Positions 35,627 to 44,411 of a stretch of 64,000 bases of DNA are shown here, piece after piece. The stretch is taken from positions 186,001 through 250,000 of the forward strand of contig CAWGPM010000008.1 in the NCBI GenBank assembly GCA_963824415.1, read 5' to 3'. Each line of letters begins with the position of its first letter. The stretch's first letter is position 1. The notes beneath the pieces are model-generated. The model was not told the origin of the DNA. It was given only the letters and a program-made list of their open reading frames with translations, and did no database searches. The stretch is from JABDQA01 sp963824415 (GTDB lineage: Bacteria > Desulfobacterota > Desulfobulbia > Desulfobulbales > Desulfocapsaceae). A program made the translations under genes and the position numbers.

Positions 35627-37124
35627 ATGATCAGTGGAACACAAACCCTGGCATCCTTTCAGCAGGCCCTGGCCGATGAACGTCGCAAACTGGAGGCAGT
35701 TGACAGACGATCGGACGAGTTGAGCGAGGAGAAGCTGACACTGGAACAGGAGGATCTGGCCGATTACCGGAATCTGGCCAGACTGCGGGTCGACATGCTT
35801 GCCACGGAACAGACCCAGAGCAGCCTGGACGAAACCGAGCGGCTGGTGCAATCATTTCTGAACGAGCGACAGGCCGAGCGTGAGCGGATCGGCCAGGCCA
35901 TTGCAGCCGCCGAAGTCGAAGCGCGAGACTTGAATGGCCGCCGGCAGCAGCAGGCTACTGCCTCTGCAGAGCTGGCACAACGGATCGACGACGCCGAAAA
36001 AGAAACCCAGGATCGGCTGGATCGGGACCCGGATTATATCAGGCAGCGTGATCAGGTGGAGCTGGCCCGGCGTACCGCCATCCATGCCGACACCAAGGCG
36101 GGACAGAGCGAAGAGGAGCTGGAAAACAAAGGCCAGCCTTACCGCGATGATCCAGCTGTTCATGTATCTCTGGAAGCGGGGCTACCAGACTCCGGACTAT
36201 AGTGGAGGCAACCTGACCCGCTGGCTCGACGGTTGGGTAGCGCGGCTGGTCAAATATCCTGAGGCCAGAACCAATTTCGTCAGGCTCCAGGAAATTCCCA
36301 TACGCTTGCGCGAATATGCCCAGATGCGCTCCCAGGAGGCCGAAGCAGAATACGAAAAACTGCTGAACCTGGATCAGCAGGCCCGGGAAGCTGACGGGAT
36401 CACCCGGCTTGATGAAGAGCTGGCCCGTGAGCAGGAGCACTTGGCAGATATCGACCGTGAGATCGAGGCGGCAGCCGAGAAGATGTGGAGCCTGGAGGAG
36501 AAGAAGGCCGCGTTTGCCGCCGGTGAAGACACGAACTACCTCAAAGCGATCGATTTTATGAGCAAAGAGCTGGCCAGAGACGAGCTCACCGTTCTGCGCG
36601 ACGATGCGCTGTCCACCCCGTTTCCCGAAGATGATATCATCATTGCCAGTCTCTATGACCGGCTGGAAAGAAAAGAGGAAATTGGTGAGGGCCGCATCGA
36701 GCTGAAGGAATTACGATCTCAGCATGAAGCTCGGATCCGCGAGCTGGAAAAGATTCTGGTCGATTTCAAGCAAAACCGCTACGACAGCCCGGGCACCGGT
36801 TTTGCCGACGGCGCTCTGGTTACGATGATGCTGGCCAATTTTCTCAACGGCATGCTCAGCCGGGCCGATCTCTGGCGGGTGCTGGAACAGCAGCACCGTT
36901 ATCAGCCGCGCCGGGCCGACCCCGGTTTCGGCTCCGGCGGATATGGCCGCGGCACCGTCTGGGGCGGCGGCATCCGGCTGCCCAGCGGCTCCCGCCCGTC
37001 CCGCGGTGGTTTCCGTTTTCCATCGGGAGGTGGCGGCGGATTTCGCTTTCCCAGTGGTGGCGGGGGAGGTTTCAGAATGCCCCGCGGCGGCGGTGGCGGC
37101 TTCCGCACCGGCGGTGGGTTTTAG
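35627..37124 (+). pseudogene. Coiled-coil/Gly-rich-tail protein, third gene of the locus, interrupted by a +1 frameshift
   Basis: Frame 1 encodes a coiled coil from MISGTQTLASFQQ to PYRDDPAV, then stops at 36202. The frame one base later continues from LFMYLWKRGY to a 37124 stop. Skipping one G at 36155 joins them as PYRDDP-LFMYLWKRGY and gives 498 residues. The second half adds more coiled coil, a hydrophobic patch (GALVTMMLANFLNGML) and a tail of repeated GGFRFPSGGGG-type units. No slippery sequence is visible at the junction. It may be a real mutation, a sequencing error or programmed shifting; the first two are likelier. Confidence 0.75.
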
Positions 37125-37313
37125 GCCCTGCTGTATACTATCGACGGCGTTGAAGGCGTTCTGGGTATGGCGGGTAAGCTTTTTAACAGATAGTCGATTA
37201 TTAGCAGGAAATTGTTATTTTTGATTTTCTGCCGGCAGTTTTACTATTGTGCCTGGAGGCCTTCTGCAGGTTTTCTCGACCTGAACAAAATACAGACTAT
37301 TTCCCGCTGTCTG

Positions 37314-37970
37314 TCAACCATCGCTTGAATTGTTGAGACAGCTTGTGACCAGTTCCTCTGTAACGGGAATCAGGCCATCTGCCCCTGCGAGCTCAAGTTC
37401 TTCTTTTGTCCCGTACCCCCAGAGAACCGCAAGGCAGCGCACAGCATTGTGCTGGGCACCGATTATGTCATGTTTGCGGTCGCCTATCATCAGTGCCTGG
37501 CCCGGATCGATTTGTTCGCGGTCCAGGACGAGTTTGATAAGTTCTCCCTTGTTGCTGTTTGTGCCATCCAACTCGCTTCCGTAAATTGCAGTGAAGTAGT
37601 GTTGCAGGTTGAAATGATCAATAATGCGCTGGGCAAACAGTGCCGGCTTCGAGGTAGCCACATAGAGCCGATGGTTCATCGAGAAGAGTTCCTCAAGAGA
37701 TTCTGTGATGCCCGGGTAAACACGGTTTTCGTAGAGGCCGACCCGGGCGAATCTCTGTCGATAGAGTTCCACCGCCTCGCTGATAATGTTCTGCTCTCTC
37801 GTTCCCAGCAACTTTCTGAAACTGTCTGCCAGCGGTGGCCCGATGCACCACTTCAACCGGCTTTGTGGAGGGGGCGTGCGGCCAAGCTCGGATAAGGCAT
37901 GGGAAATACACCTGGTAATACCGTCCAAGGGATCGGTCAGGGTACCATCCAGATCGAAGAGAATGTGCAT
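37314..37970 (-). CDS. HAD-family phosphatase (phosphoglycolate phosphatase-like)
   Basis: A 218-residue cytoplasmic hydrolase. Motif I is DLDGTLTDPLDG (Asp8 and Asp10), motif II the Thr/Ser in VATSKP, motif III the Lys in NSNKGELIK, and motif IV GDRKHDIIGA. It has the alpha-helical C1 cap of the Gph/PGMB group. Typical substrates are phosphoglycolate or sugar phosphates; not determined here. It stands alone. Confidence 0.9.
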   Translation of the reverse strand: MHILFDLDGTLTDPLDGITRCISHALSELGRTPPPQSRLKWCIGPPLADSFRKLLGTREQNIISEAVELYRQRFARVGLYENRVYPGITESLEELFSMNHRLYVATSKPALFAQRIIDHFNLQHYFTAIYGSELDGTNSNKGELIKLVLDREQIDPGQALMIGDRKHDIIGAQHNAVRCLAVLWGYGTKEELELAGADGLIPVTEELVTSCLNNSSDG

Positions 37971-38127
37971 GTTCGAGTGATTGGAGGTTAATGGTCTTTT
38001 GTTGAAATTTTGCTATCGCCGATTGTCCCGTCAGCAGTCCGTCTGAGTTCGTCTTGCAGCGAGTTCCATCAACTTTCGCTTCTTGTGTTCCTTAAGCAAA
38101 TGTATAGCTAGGCTTTAATACTGCCGC

Positions 38128-39498
38128 CTACTCGATAAAATCACTGAGCATATAGATGATGTCACTCTCCCGTGAAGGATAGGGTGTCATGATATTGTTT
38201 CTGTGCAGCTCGGTGACCGGCATCTGGTCGATCATCGCCTGTTTGAAGGTGTTGAGCAGGCCGGTTGCGTTGTCCGAGAGCACATGGGCGCCAAGAATCA
38301 GGTCGTCGCGGTCGACCAGGATCTTATAGGCCGCAAATTTAAGGCCCACCCGTCGATAGGTCGGCCAGCTCAGGTTGGTTCCATAGCTTTTCCAGTAGGC
38401 GATGTCCTCGTCGATTAACTGCTGTTCGGTTTTGCCGAGCATGCCAAGCTGCGGGTAGGTGAAGAGCACCGCGGGGGCCGCCGAATAGTCGATCTGCGGG
38501 AGCGGTTCACCGTCTTTGAGCGCGCTGATGGCCGCCGCCGCCGTTTTGGCCTCCATATCGGCCACCCGGGCGAGCTGCAGCGTCGCGGCACAGTCGCCGA
38601 CCGCGAAGATGTGAGCTGCCGAGCTTTGCATTGAACTGTTCACCGCGATACCCCGGGAGCTGTGCTGAACCCCGGCCCCATCGAGCCCCAGAGATGCAAT
38701 ATCGGCCTGGCGACCGGCCCCGTTGACCACCAGGTCAACTTCGATATCGTCACCGTTCTTGCGGCGGATGACGATGCCTGAGGCGGTTCTCTCAAGGGCT
38801 GACAGGGAAACGCCGGTGTCGATAGCGATGCCTTCCGCGACGGAGGCCTGCACCAGCTGTTCGACCATATCGGCATCAAAGGGACCAAGCGGGCGGTCGC
38901 TCGCCTCAAGAATATCGATCCTGATTCCGGGGTCGCCCAGATGAGCGGCAAAATGAGCGAATTCAAATGAGATAAAGCCGCCGCCGATAAAACCGATCCG
39001 GGAAGGCAGCCGCTCGAGCTGCAGAAAATCGTTGCTGGTACTGATTAGCTCTGCCCCCTCAATACCAAGATCCCTGGGCTTCGCTCCGGTTGCTATGACG
39101 AAATATCCGGCTCTTATACCCTGGCCGTCAACCTCGACCGTGTGTGGATCGGCAAAACGGGCTGAACCCGGCAGATAGGTGATGCCGTGTCCCTTAAGAC
39201 CACGTATTGTGCCGTCCGGAACTTTTTCGGTAAAATTGTTTTTCTCGACCAGGATCTGCTCCCAGCTCGTCCGGGGCAGCGCAGTAATTCCTTTATTCAG
39301 CAGGTGCTTGCTGCGGGCCACGATTTCCATAGTCTCGTAAAACCATTTTTTGGCCTGACAGCCATGTAGCGCACAGACCCCGCCTGGGGTGCTGCTGCTT
39401 TCCGCAATGGCGACCCGATATCCCTCTGCAGCCAGTTCATAGGCCGCAGTCTGGCCGGCTGTTCCGGTGCCGATTATCAGTGCATCGAAGTTATCCAT
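38128..39498 (-). CDS. FAD-dependent pyridine nucleotide-disulfide oxidoreductase
   Basis: A 456-residue flavoprotein of the dihydrolipoamide dehydrogenase/glutathione reductase/mercuric reductase class. The FAD motif is IIGTGTAGQTAAYELA, the redox-active pair is CALHGC (CX4C, about 43-48), the NAD(P)H motif is GFIGGGFISFEFAHFAA, and the FAD O2' site is IFAVGDCAAT. The C-terminal dimer domain lacks the usual His-Pro-Glu-like ending of lipoamide dehydrogenases (it has ELHRNNIMTPYPS), so the substrate may differ. No 2-oxoacid dehydrogenase genes are near. AAAGAGGATTTTCC precedes the start. Confidence 0.88.
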   Translation of the reverse strand: MDNFDALIIGTGTAGQTAAYELAAEGYRVAIAESSSTPGGVCALHGCQAKKWFYETMEIVARSKHLLNKGITALPRTSWEQILVEKNNFTEKVPDGTIRGLKGHGITYLPGSARFADPHTVEVDGQGIRAGYFVIATGAKPRDLGIEGAELISTSNDFLQLERLPSRIGFIGGGFISFEFAHFAAHLGDPGIRIDILEASDRPLGPFDADMVEQLVQASVAEGIAIDTGVSLSALERTASGIVIRRKNGDDIEVDLVVNGAGRQADIASLGLDGAGVQHSSRGIAVNSSMQSSAAHIFAVGDCAATLQLARVADMEAKTAAAAISALKDGEPLPQIDYSAAPAVLFTYPQLGMLGKTEQQLIDEDIAYWKSYGTNLSWPTYRRVGLKFAAYKILVDRDDLILGAHVLSDNATGLLNTFKQAMIDQMPVTELHRNNIMTPYPSRESDIIYMLSDFIE

Positions 39499-40028
39499 GG
39501 AAAATCCTCTTTGGTTTTAATTCTTACGTATATTTAACCGTATGATACCAGATATTTGTACTTACAGGAAAAGATTATAAGCAAGGCCATTTCTCAGTAA
39601 GCCGCAGGAGCCGAGAAATAGTGGTGAGCGATTTTTCCTGGGCGTAAATAAATCGGGTTGCTGTCATCAGTAAGAGAAATCAGCCACCTTGACATGAGCA
39701 TTATGCTCCCTAACATAAGAATACGGTTATTGCAAAAGACTGGACCATACTCTTGGGCAAAGGAGTTGCTGGATAGCAAAGCGCGTTTTCCAAGAATTTG
39801 TTGCGTGAGACCGTAATCACTGGCCCTGCTATCGTTTTCAGGGAACTGCCGCCCACACTTTTGAGTCCCATTGGTAATTTTTCCTCGGTTAAAAAGGTGT
39901 GAATCTTGAGATCTTAAAAGGGCAGGCTGTCTCAGTTTTCTAGATGGCGAGGCTCAAAAAACAAATAGCACACCGCTGTCGTGTCAACCACGATAGAGAT
40001 GCTTCAAGCCTTATTAAGGAGAAACATT
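39499..40028. other. Intergenic region before the DUF533 gene
   Basis: About 530 bp with mixed composition and no supported gene. Stop codons are frequent in all frames. Small inverted repeats (for example AGCATTATGCT at 39695-39705) are seen, but no clear promoter or mobile-element end. Confidence 0.4.
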
Positions 40029-40838
40029 ATGGTACAATTCACTGAAATTCTCGGTTCGCTCATGAAAGCAGGTATGGCCCCTTCCGGGCAGGCACGGGCT
40101 TCCAGTGCCCTGGGCGGTACCGGTGGGATGGGAACCCTTACCGACCTAATTGCTCGAACAGGCCAGAGCGCTGCCGGTTCATCTGCCGCGCGGCCGGCTG
40201 AGAGAAGCACGGCAAGAGCAGCGGATACGGCTGGTGGGGTTGGTGATATTCTCGGCTCACTTATGAACTCACTGGGCGGCAATAAAGCCATGGCCGGCGG
40301 GCTCGGTGCCCTTGCCGGGGCGCTGCTGGGTGGCGGCAAAGGAAGCGTCAAAGGGGCGGTTGGCGGCGGCTCGCTTGCCATGCTCGCAGGAGTGGCCATG
40401 TCCGCGCTGCAGTCCGCTGGTCAGAAACCGCAGGCACCGCGTGCCCTGGCGGCAGCTGAAAGTCCCCGCTACCAGGAGGATCTGGAGCAGGATGCCGCCG
40501 TCATTGTCAAGGCCATGATTAACGCTGCCAAAGCCGATGGTCGGATTGATCAGGAAGAGGTCCAAAAAATCATCGGGAAACTCGACGATGACGGACTTAC
40601 TTCTGAAGAAAAGAACTTTTTTACCTCCGAGGCGCAAAAGCCCCTTGATCTGCAGGGGGTAATCAATTCCGCTGCCGGAAATCCGGAAATGGCCGCCCAG
40701 ATCTACGCCGCCTCCTTGCTGGCAATCGAGGTGGATACTGCTGCAGAAGAGCGCTATATGGATGAGCTCGCACGCGGTCTTGGATTACCGAAGCAGTCCG
40801 TGGATTTTATTGAAATGACTTTAGGGGTCAGGAGTTAA
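40029..40838 (+). CDS. DUF533 (TerB-like) protein
   Basis: A 269-residue protein similar to YebE. The start at 40029 (MVQFTEILGSLMK) follows AAGGAG. The N-terminal half is low-complexity and Ala/Gly/Ser-rich with a hydrophobic glycine-rich segment (about 90-130; LGALAGALLGGG, GGGSLAMLAGVAMSAL). The C-terminal half (about 155-269) is the helical TerB-like DUF533 domain with KAMINAAKADGRIDQEE. The role is unknown; such proteins are often envelope-stress related. The BON-LysM gene follows after 63 bp, so the pair is probably an operon. Confidence 0.9.
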   Translation: MVQFTEILGSLMKAGMAPSGQARASSALGGTGGMGTLTDLIARTGQSAAGSSAARPAERSTARAADTAGGVGDILGSLMNSLGGNKAMAGGLGALAGALLGGGKGSVKGAVGGGSLAMLAGVAMSALQSAGQKPQAPRALAAAESPRYQEDLEQDAAVIVKAMINAAKADGRIDQEEVQKIIGKLDDDGLTSEEKNFFTSEAQKPLDLQGVINSAAGNPEMAAQIYAASLLAIEVDTAAEERYMDELARGLGLPKQSVDFIEMTLGVRS

Positions 40839-40901
40839 GGGCTCCGGTGCTTTTCAAGGCCCCTCATAACAAACAACAGCATTATATAAGGAGAGATAAC
40901 C

Positions 40902-41333
40902 ATGGGACTTCTCAGTTTTGCAAAAGATATCGGTAGAAAAATTTTCAATAAAGAAGAGGAAGCACCTGCCAAAATCAAAGCCTTTATCGAAGAGGATAAT
41001 CCAGGAGTGAAAAATCTTGAAGTTTCCGTGAACGACGGAAAAGTCTCGCTGACCGGAGAGGCGGAGAGTTCCGAGGCTCTTGAAAAAGCGGTCCTGATGG
41101 CCGGCAATATCAAGGGGGTCGGCGAGGTGAACTCAGACAGCGTGGCTGCCCCGGCTTCTGCGGTTAAGGTTGAATATTATGAAATCGTCTCGGGCGACAC
41201 CCTGTCCGGCATCGCCCAGAAATTCTATGGTAAGGGTTCCGCTTATATGCGAATTTTTGAAGCGAACAAAGAGGTCATAAAAGACCCGGACAAAATTTTC
41301 GTTGGCCAGAAGATCCGTATTCCTTTGGACTGA
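40902..41333 (+). CDS. BON-LysM domain protein (Kbp/YgaU-like)
   Basis: A 143-residue soluble protein with an N-terminal BON domain (about 20-80; LEVSVNDGKVSLTGEA) and a C-terminal LysM domain (about 95-142; YEIVSGDTLSGIAQKFYG, IFVGQKIRIPL). This architecture is that of the E. coli potassium-binding protein Kbp. No signal peptide is present, which fits a cytoplasmic protein. The start has AAGGAGAGA. Potassium sensing is inferred from family resemblance. Confidence 0.9.
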   Translation: MGLLSFAKDIGRKIFNKEEEAPAKIKAFIEEDNPGVKNLEVSVNDGKVSLTGEAESSEALEKAVLMAGNIKGVGEVNSDSVAAPASAVKVEYYEIVSGDTLSGIAQKFYGKGSAYMRIFEANKEVIKDPDKIFVGQKIRIPLD

Positions 41334-41616
41334 ATCAATCTTGAACGGAAGAACCTTCTGGTTTTTTCTGCTTTTGCAGGGCGTCTCCATGCGGGTGAGG
41401 AGCACTGGGGAGCAGGCCTTGCAACAAGGGCATATATGGCGAATAGCTGTATATGCCTTTTTTCTATTTGGTGAACAGGATATTATAGGTAAAGGATCTA
41501 CCACACTACTTTGTGAGGCAGGCAGTCGTAATCCAATATCCGGGTTACCGTAAAGGACAGCAGTAGGCATGCACCACAGGAAGTGATAATACAGACCATC
41601 AGAATCAGGAGGAATC

Positions 41617-42438
41617 ATGCGCTGGAAACAATTTTTCACCCCGGTCAAATCGCTGAACGCTCAAGAGTCCCGCGAACTGATGGACGGGTTCGACAGCTCC
41701 GAGTTCAATCTCATCGATGTACGGCAGCCCGGCGAGTATCAGGCCGGCCATCTGCCCGGGGCACGGTTGATCCCGATGGCGGAGCTCGACCAGCGTCTTG
41801 GCGAGCTCGATCGTGACAAACCAACCCTGGTCTATTGAGCGATCGGAGGGCGCAGCCGTGTTGCTGCGCAGATGCTCAAAGGCAAGGGGTTTGACAAGGT
41901 TATCAATATGTCCGGCGGTATCAAGGCCTGGAACTCCAATACCGCGGTTGGGCCGGAGGATACCGGGCTTGATCTCTTCTCAGGTTCGGAGAGCCTTATC
42001 GATGTGCTGGTCGTTGCCTACTCACTGGAGAAGGGGCTGCATGACTTTTACCTGTCTCTGGCTCAGCGGGTAACAGGTGAAGCGGTGCAGAAGCTGTTCA
42101 CCAAGCTGGCCCGGATCGAGGTCAATCATCAGGAGCGTCTGTTTGCTCAATATCAGAAAGTAAGCGGCACTGAGCAGAGCCGGGATGATTTCGACAAAAA
42201 CCTGGTCGCCGACGCCATGGAAGGCGGGCTGACCACCGAGGAGTATCTGCAGCTCTATAACCCTGATCTGGAGGTGGTCGAAGAGGTTGTTTCCCTGGCC
42301 ATGGGCATCGAGGCCCAGGCGCTCGATCTCTATCAGCGCGCTGCAGACCGCACGGACGACGAAAGTACCAGAGCGGCTCTGCTGCGCATCGCCGATGAAG
42401 AACGCAGTCACCTGAAACAGCTTGGCGGTCTGCTCTGA
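41617..42438 (+). CDS. Selenocysteine rhodanese fused to a ferritin-like domain
   Basis: A 273-residue fusion read through one in-frame TGA at 41836-41838 (codon 74). The rhodanese part (NLIDVRQPGEYQAGHLPGA) leads to VY-U-AIGGRSRVAAQ, where rhodaneses carry the catalytic cysteine in CxxGxRS. The same frame then shows GFDKVINMSGGIKAW, the normal rhodanese end. From about residue 120 a rubrerythrin-like four-helix domain follows with Glu/His ligands (EKGLHDFYLSL, IEVNHQERLF, MGIEAQALDLY, DEERSHLKQL). A strong hairpin 11 nt after the TGA fits a SECIS. It would handle reactive sulfur or selenium together with peroxide chemistry. Conventional callers would split it at 41838 and 41872. Confidence 0.9.
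41850..41869 (+). promoter_or_regulatory. Candidate bSECIS hairpin in the selenocysteine rhodanese gene
   Basis: A perfect 7-bp stem GCGCAGC/GCTGCGC with the 6-nt loop CGTGTT lies 11 nt downstream of the UGA. The loop contains a G-U pair of bases as in the E. coli fdhF element. Confidence 0.65.
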
Positions 42439-42504
42439 TGGCATGGAATCAGAGCAAAATGGGATCTTTGGGGCACCCGATACTGTAATCCCGGGAGGAG
42501 GCGC

Positions 42505-43638
42505 ATGATGGGTAAAAAACTGGTTATTGCGGGCGGCGGCCATGCCCATATGCTGCTGCTGGCCCGGATCAGCGAGTTTATCGAGAAGGGCTGTGAGGTC
42601 ACGGTGGTAGGTCCTTCGGAACACCACTATTACTCAGGCATGGGGCCGGGATTGCTCGGCGGGACATACAGCCCTGAGGAAATCCGCTTCGCGACCCGAC
42701 TGGTTGCCGAAAAGTTCGGCGGCACCTTCAAGCAGGCCAGGGTCACGGCCATCGACCCGGAGCGGCGCCTCGTCCAGCTCGATTCCGGCGAGGAACTTTA
42801 CTATGACCTGCTGTCCTGTAACCTCGGCAGCCAGGTGCCCCGGGAAATGGTCAGCGGAGAGCTGGACGATATCTTTCTGGTCAAACCGATTGAGCGGCTG
42901 CTGGAGGCCCAGAATCGAATTCTCGAGCTCGGTTCCCGAAAACCGATCACGGTTGGTGTGGTCGGCGGCGGCCCATCGGCGGTGGAGATTGCGGGAAATA
43001 TCTGGCGGCTCAGCCGTCGGGCGGGAATGCAGCCGGTGGGGATCAGTATTCTGAGCGGCCGGCAGATCATGCCGGATCATCCGGTGGGAGTGCGGCGCCT
43101 GGCGGTCAAGTCATTGCAGAAACGCGGAATCAAACTGGTTGAAAATACCCGTATTCAGGCCATACAATCGGGTTTGATCAAGGATAGCAGCGCAAACGAC
43201 CACACCTTTGATATTATCTTCGTGGCGATTGGCGTCAGACCAAACCGGGTATTTGGCGAGTCCGGCATTGATTGCGGCCCCGATGGCGGCATGCTGGTGA
43301 ACCGTTATCTGCAGTCCGTCAGCCATCCCAATATCTTCGGCGGCGGGGACTGCATTTCTTTTCAGCAGCAGGCGCTGGACAAGGTCGGCGTCTACGCGGT
43401 GCGGCAGAACCCGGTCCTGGTCCATAATCTGCTGGCGTACCTGGGTGACCAGCCGCTGCAGCCGTTTGACCCGGGGGGCTCTTATCTGCTGATTTTCAAT
43501 CTCGGGGATGGGACCGGTATTCTCTACAAGTGGTCTATCCTGTTCGGCGGCCGGCTTGCATTTAAGATCAAGGATTATATCGATCGAAAATTCATGCGCA
43601 CCTTTCAGGCGATAGAGCAGAACCGCTCAGAAAAATGA
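42505..43638 (+). CDS. FAD-dependent oxidoreductase of the SelD-N-terminal-associated type
   Basis: A 377-residue NDH-2-like flavoprotein. The FAD motif is LVIAGGGHAHMLLL with the unusual HAH after GGG, followed by HHYYSGMGPGLLGG, the NAD(P)H motif VGVVGGGPSAVEIAG and the FAD closing motif IFGGGDCIS. These features match the flavoprotein group found fused to the N-terminus of SelD (selenophosphate synthetase). It lies 66 bp after the selenocysteine rhodanese with a strong GGAGGAGG ribosome site, suggesting a selenium or sulfur redox pair. The fused SelD part itself is not present here. Confidence 0.85.
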   Translation: MMGKKLVIAGGGHAHMLLLARISEFIEKGCEVTVVGPSEHHYYSGMGPGLLGGTYSPEEIRFATRLVAEKFGGTFKQARVTAIDPERRLVQLDSGEELYYDLLSCNLGSQVPREMVSGELDDIFLVKPIERLLEAQNRILELGSRKPITVGVVGGGPSAVEIAGNIWRLSRRAGMQPVGISILSGRQIMPDHPVGVRRLAVKSLQKRGIKLVENTRIQAIQSGLIKDSSANDHTFDIIFVAIGVRPNRVFGESGIDCGPDGGMLVNRYLQSVSHPNIFGGGDCISFQQQALDKVGVYAVRQNPVLVHNLLAYLGDQPLQPFDPGGSYLLIFNLGDGTGILYKWSILFGGRLAFKIKDYIDRKFMRTFQAIEQNRSEK

Positions 43639-43723
43639 GCCGGGTTCCGAAGATAAGCAAAAACCTGTCCGATTGCAGGTTGCCGATCACCAGGGACTAC
43701 TCAGACAGCTCTTTACGGCAGGA

Positions 43724-43924
43724 TCAGGTGATATTTTTCATCACTAAAACAATGATGCAGAAATAAGCCGTCGTCACAGTTAAAAACAACAGAAAGCCAA
43801 ATCTGCTTAACCCCGGAAACCTGGCGGCAAGCCATTTGGAAGTAAAGCCTGACAGAGATATAGAGGCAGCAAACATAGCAAATATTACTATCCAGCTCCC
43901 ATCCTGAAGGGCAAATCTATCCAT
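43724..43924 (-). CDS. Small two-helix membrane protein
   Basis: A 66-residue protein with two hydrophobic segments (about 12-28, IVIFAMFAASISLSG; and about 41-64, FGFLLFLTVTTAYFCIIVLV) joined by a basic loop. GGAGG sits 9 bp before the ATG at 43924, so it is probably a real gene. Family unknown. Confidence 0.65.
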   Translation of the reverse strand: MDRFALQDGSWIVIFAMFAASISLSGFTSKWLAARFPGLSRFGFLLFLTVTTAYFCIIVLVMKNIT

Positions 43925-44411
43925 ATCCGAAAACCTCCGTGTCTGGAGCAGTTTGACTCACACCCACCATAATGTACCGCTGGATAGCTTACATAAATGT
44001 TGAACTCTGTACAAACCTTTCTTCCCAAACCACTGTGCAATTAGAACAAATATCCGTGATTGGATAGGATCAGTTCAGGCGAGCCCCGCTCTTTTCTGTC
44101 AACCTGGGACAGGCCATTGCCGTACATATTATTTTTGCATTTCCAGCTTAAATGCTATCCCGAGTTGCTTTTGGGGAAACCATATTAGGTGTATAGCCTT
44201 CGTGAAGCCTCCTTGGCTAGCAGGCCGTCTCAAATTGTGAAATATTGGGGCCAATCATTTTTAGAAGTTATTTCAGAATTGACAAAAGGTTCAAGGAGGT
44301 ATATTATCTGGCAAAAGTACAAATTATTGAACCAGTATAATTTTTTAAACCAGCGCATCGCCAGTTCAGTCGATACGCTGTTAAAAACACGCCAAGAAAA
44401 AGGAGAAAGAT
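43925..44411. other. Intergenic region with the OMP-gene promoter
   Basis: About 490 bp. Apart from the promoter at 44279-44307 no gene or repeat is supported. Confidence 0.5.
44279..44307 (+). promoter_or_regulatory. Strong sigma-70-type promoter upstream of the outer-membrane protein gene
   Basis: TTGACA (44279-44284), 17-bp spacer and TATTAT (44302-44307). The expected transcript starts near 44314 and has a leader of about 100 nt before the ATG at 44412. Confidence 0.7.

Noticed and set aside
39830..39900. Possible insertion-sequence scrap before the DUF533 gene
   Set aside because: No readable transposase segment or terminal repeat could be found.
41617..41871. Two separate genes (short rhodanese and short ferritin-like protein)
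   Set aside because: The second starts in the same frame inside the rhodanese fold and its supposed ATG has no ribosome site; the rhodanese end lies after the TGA.
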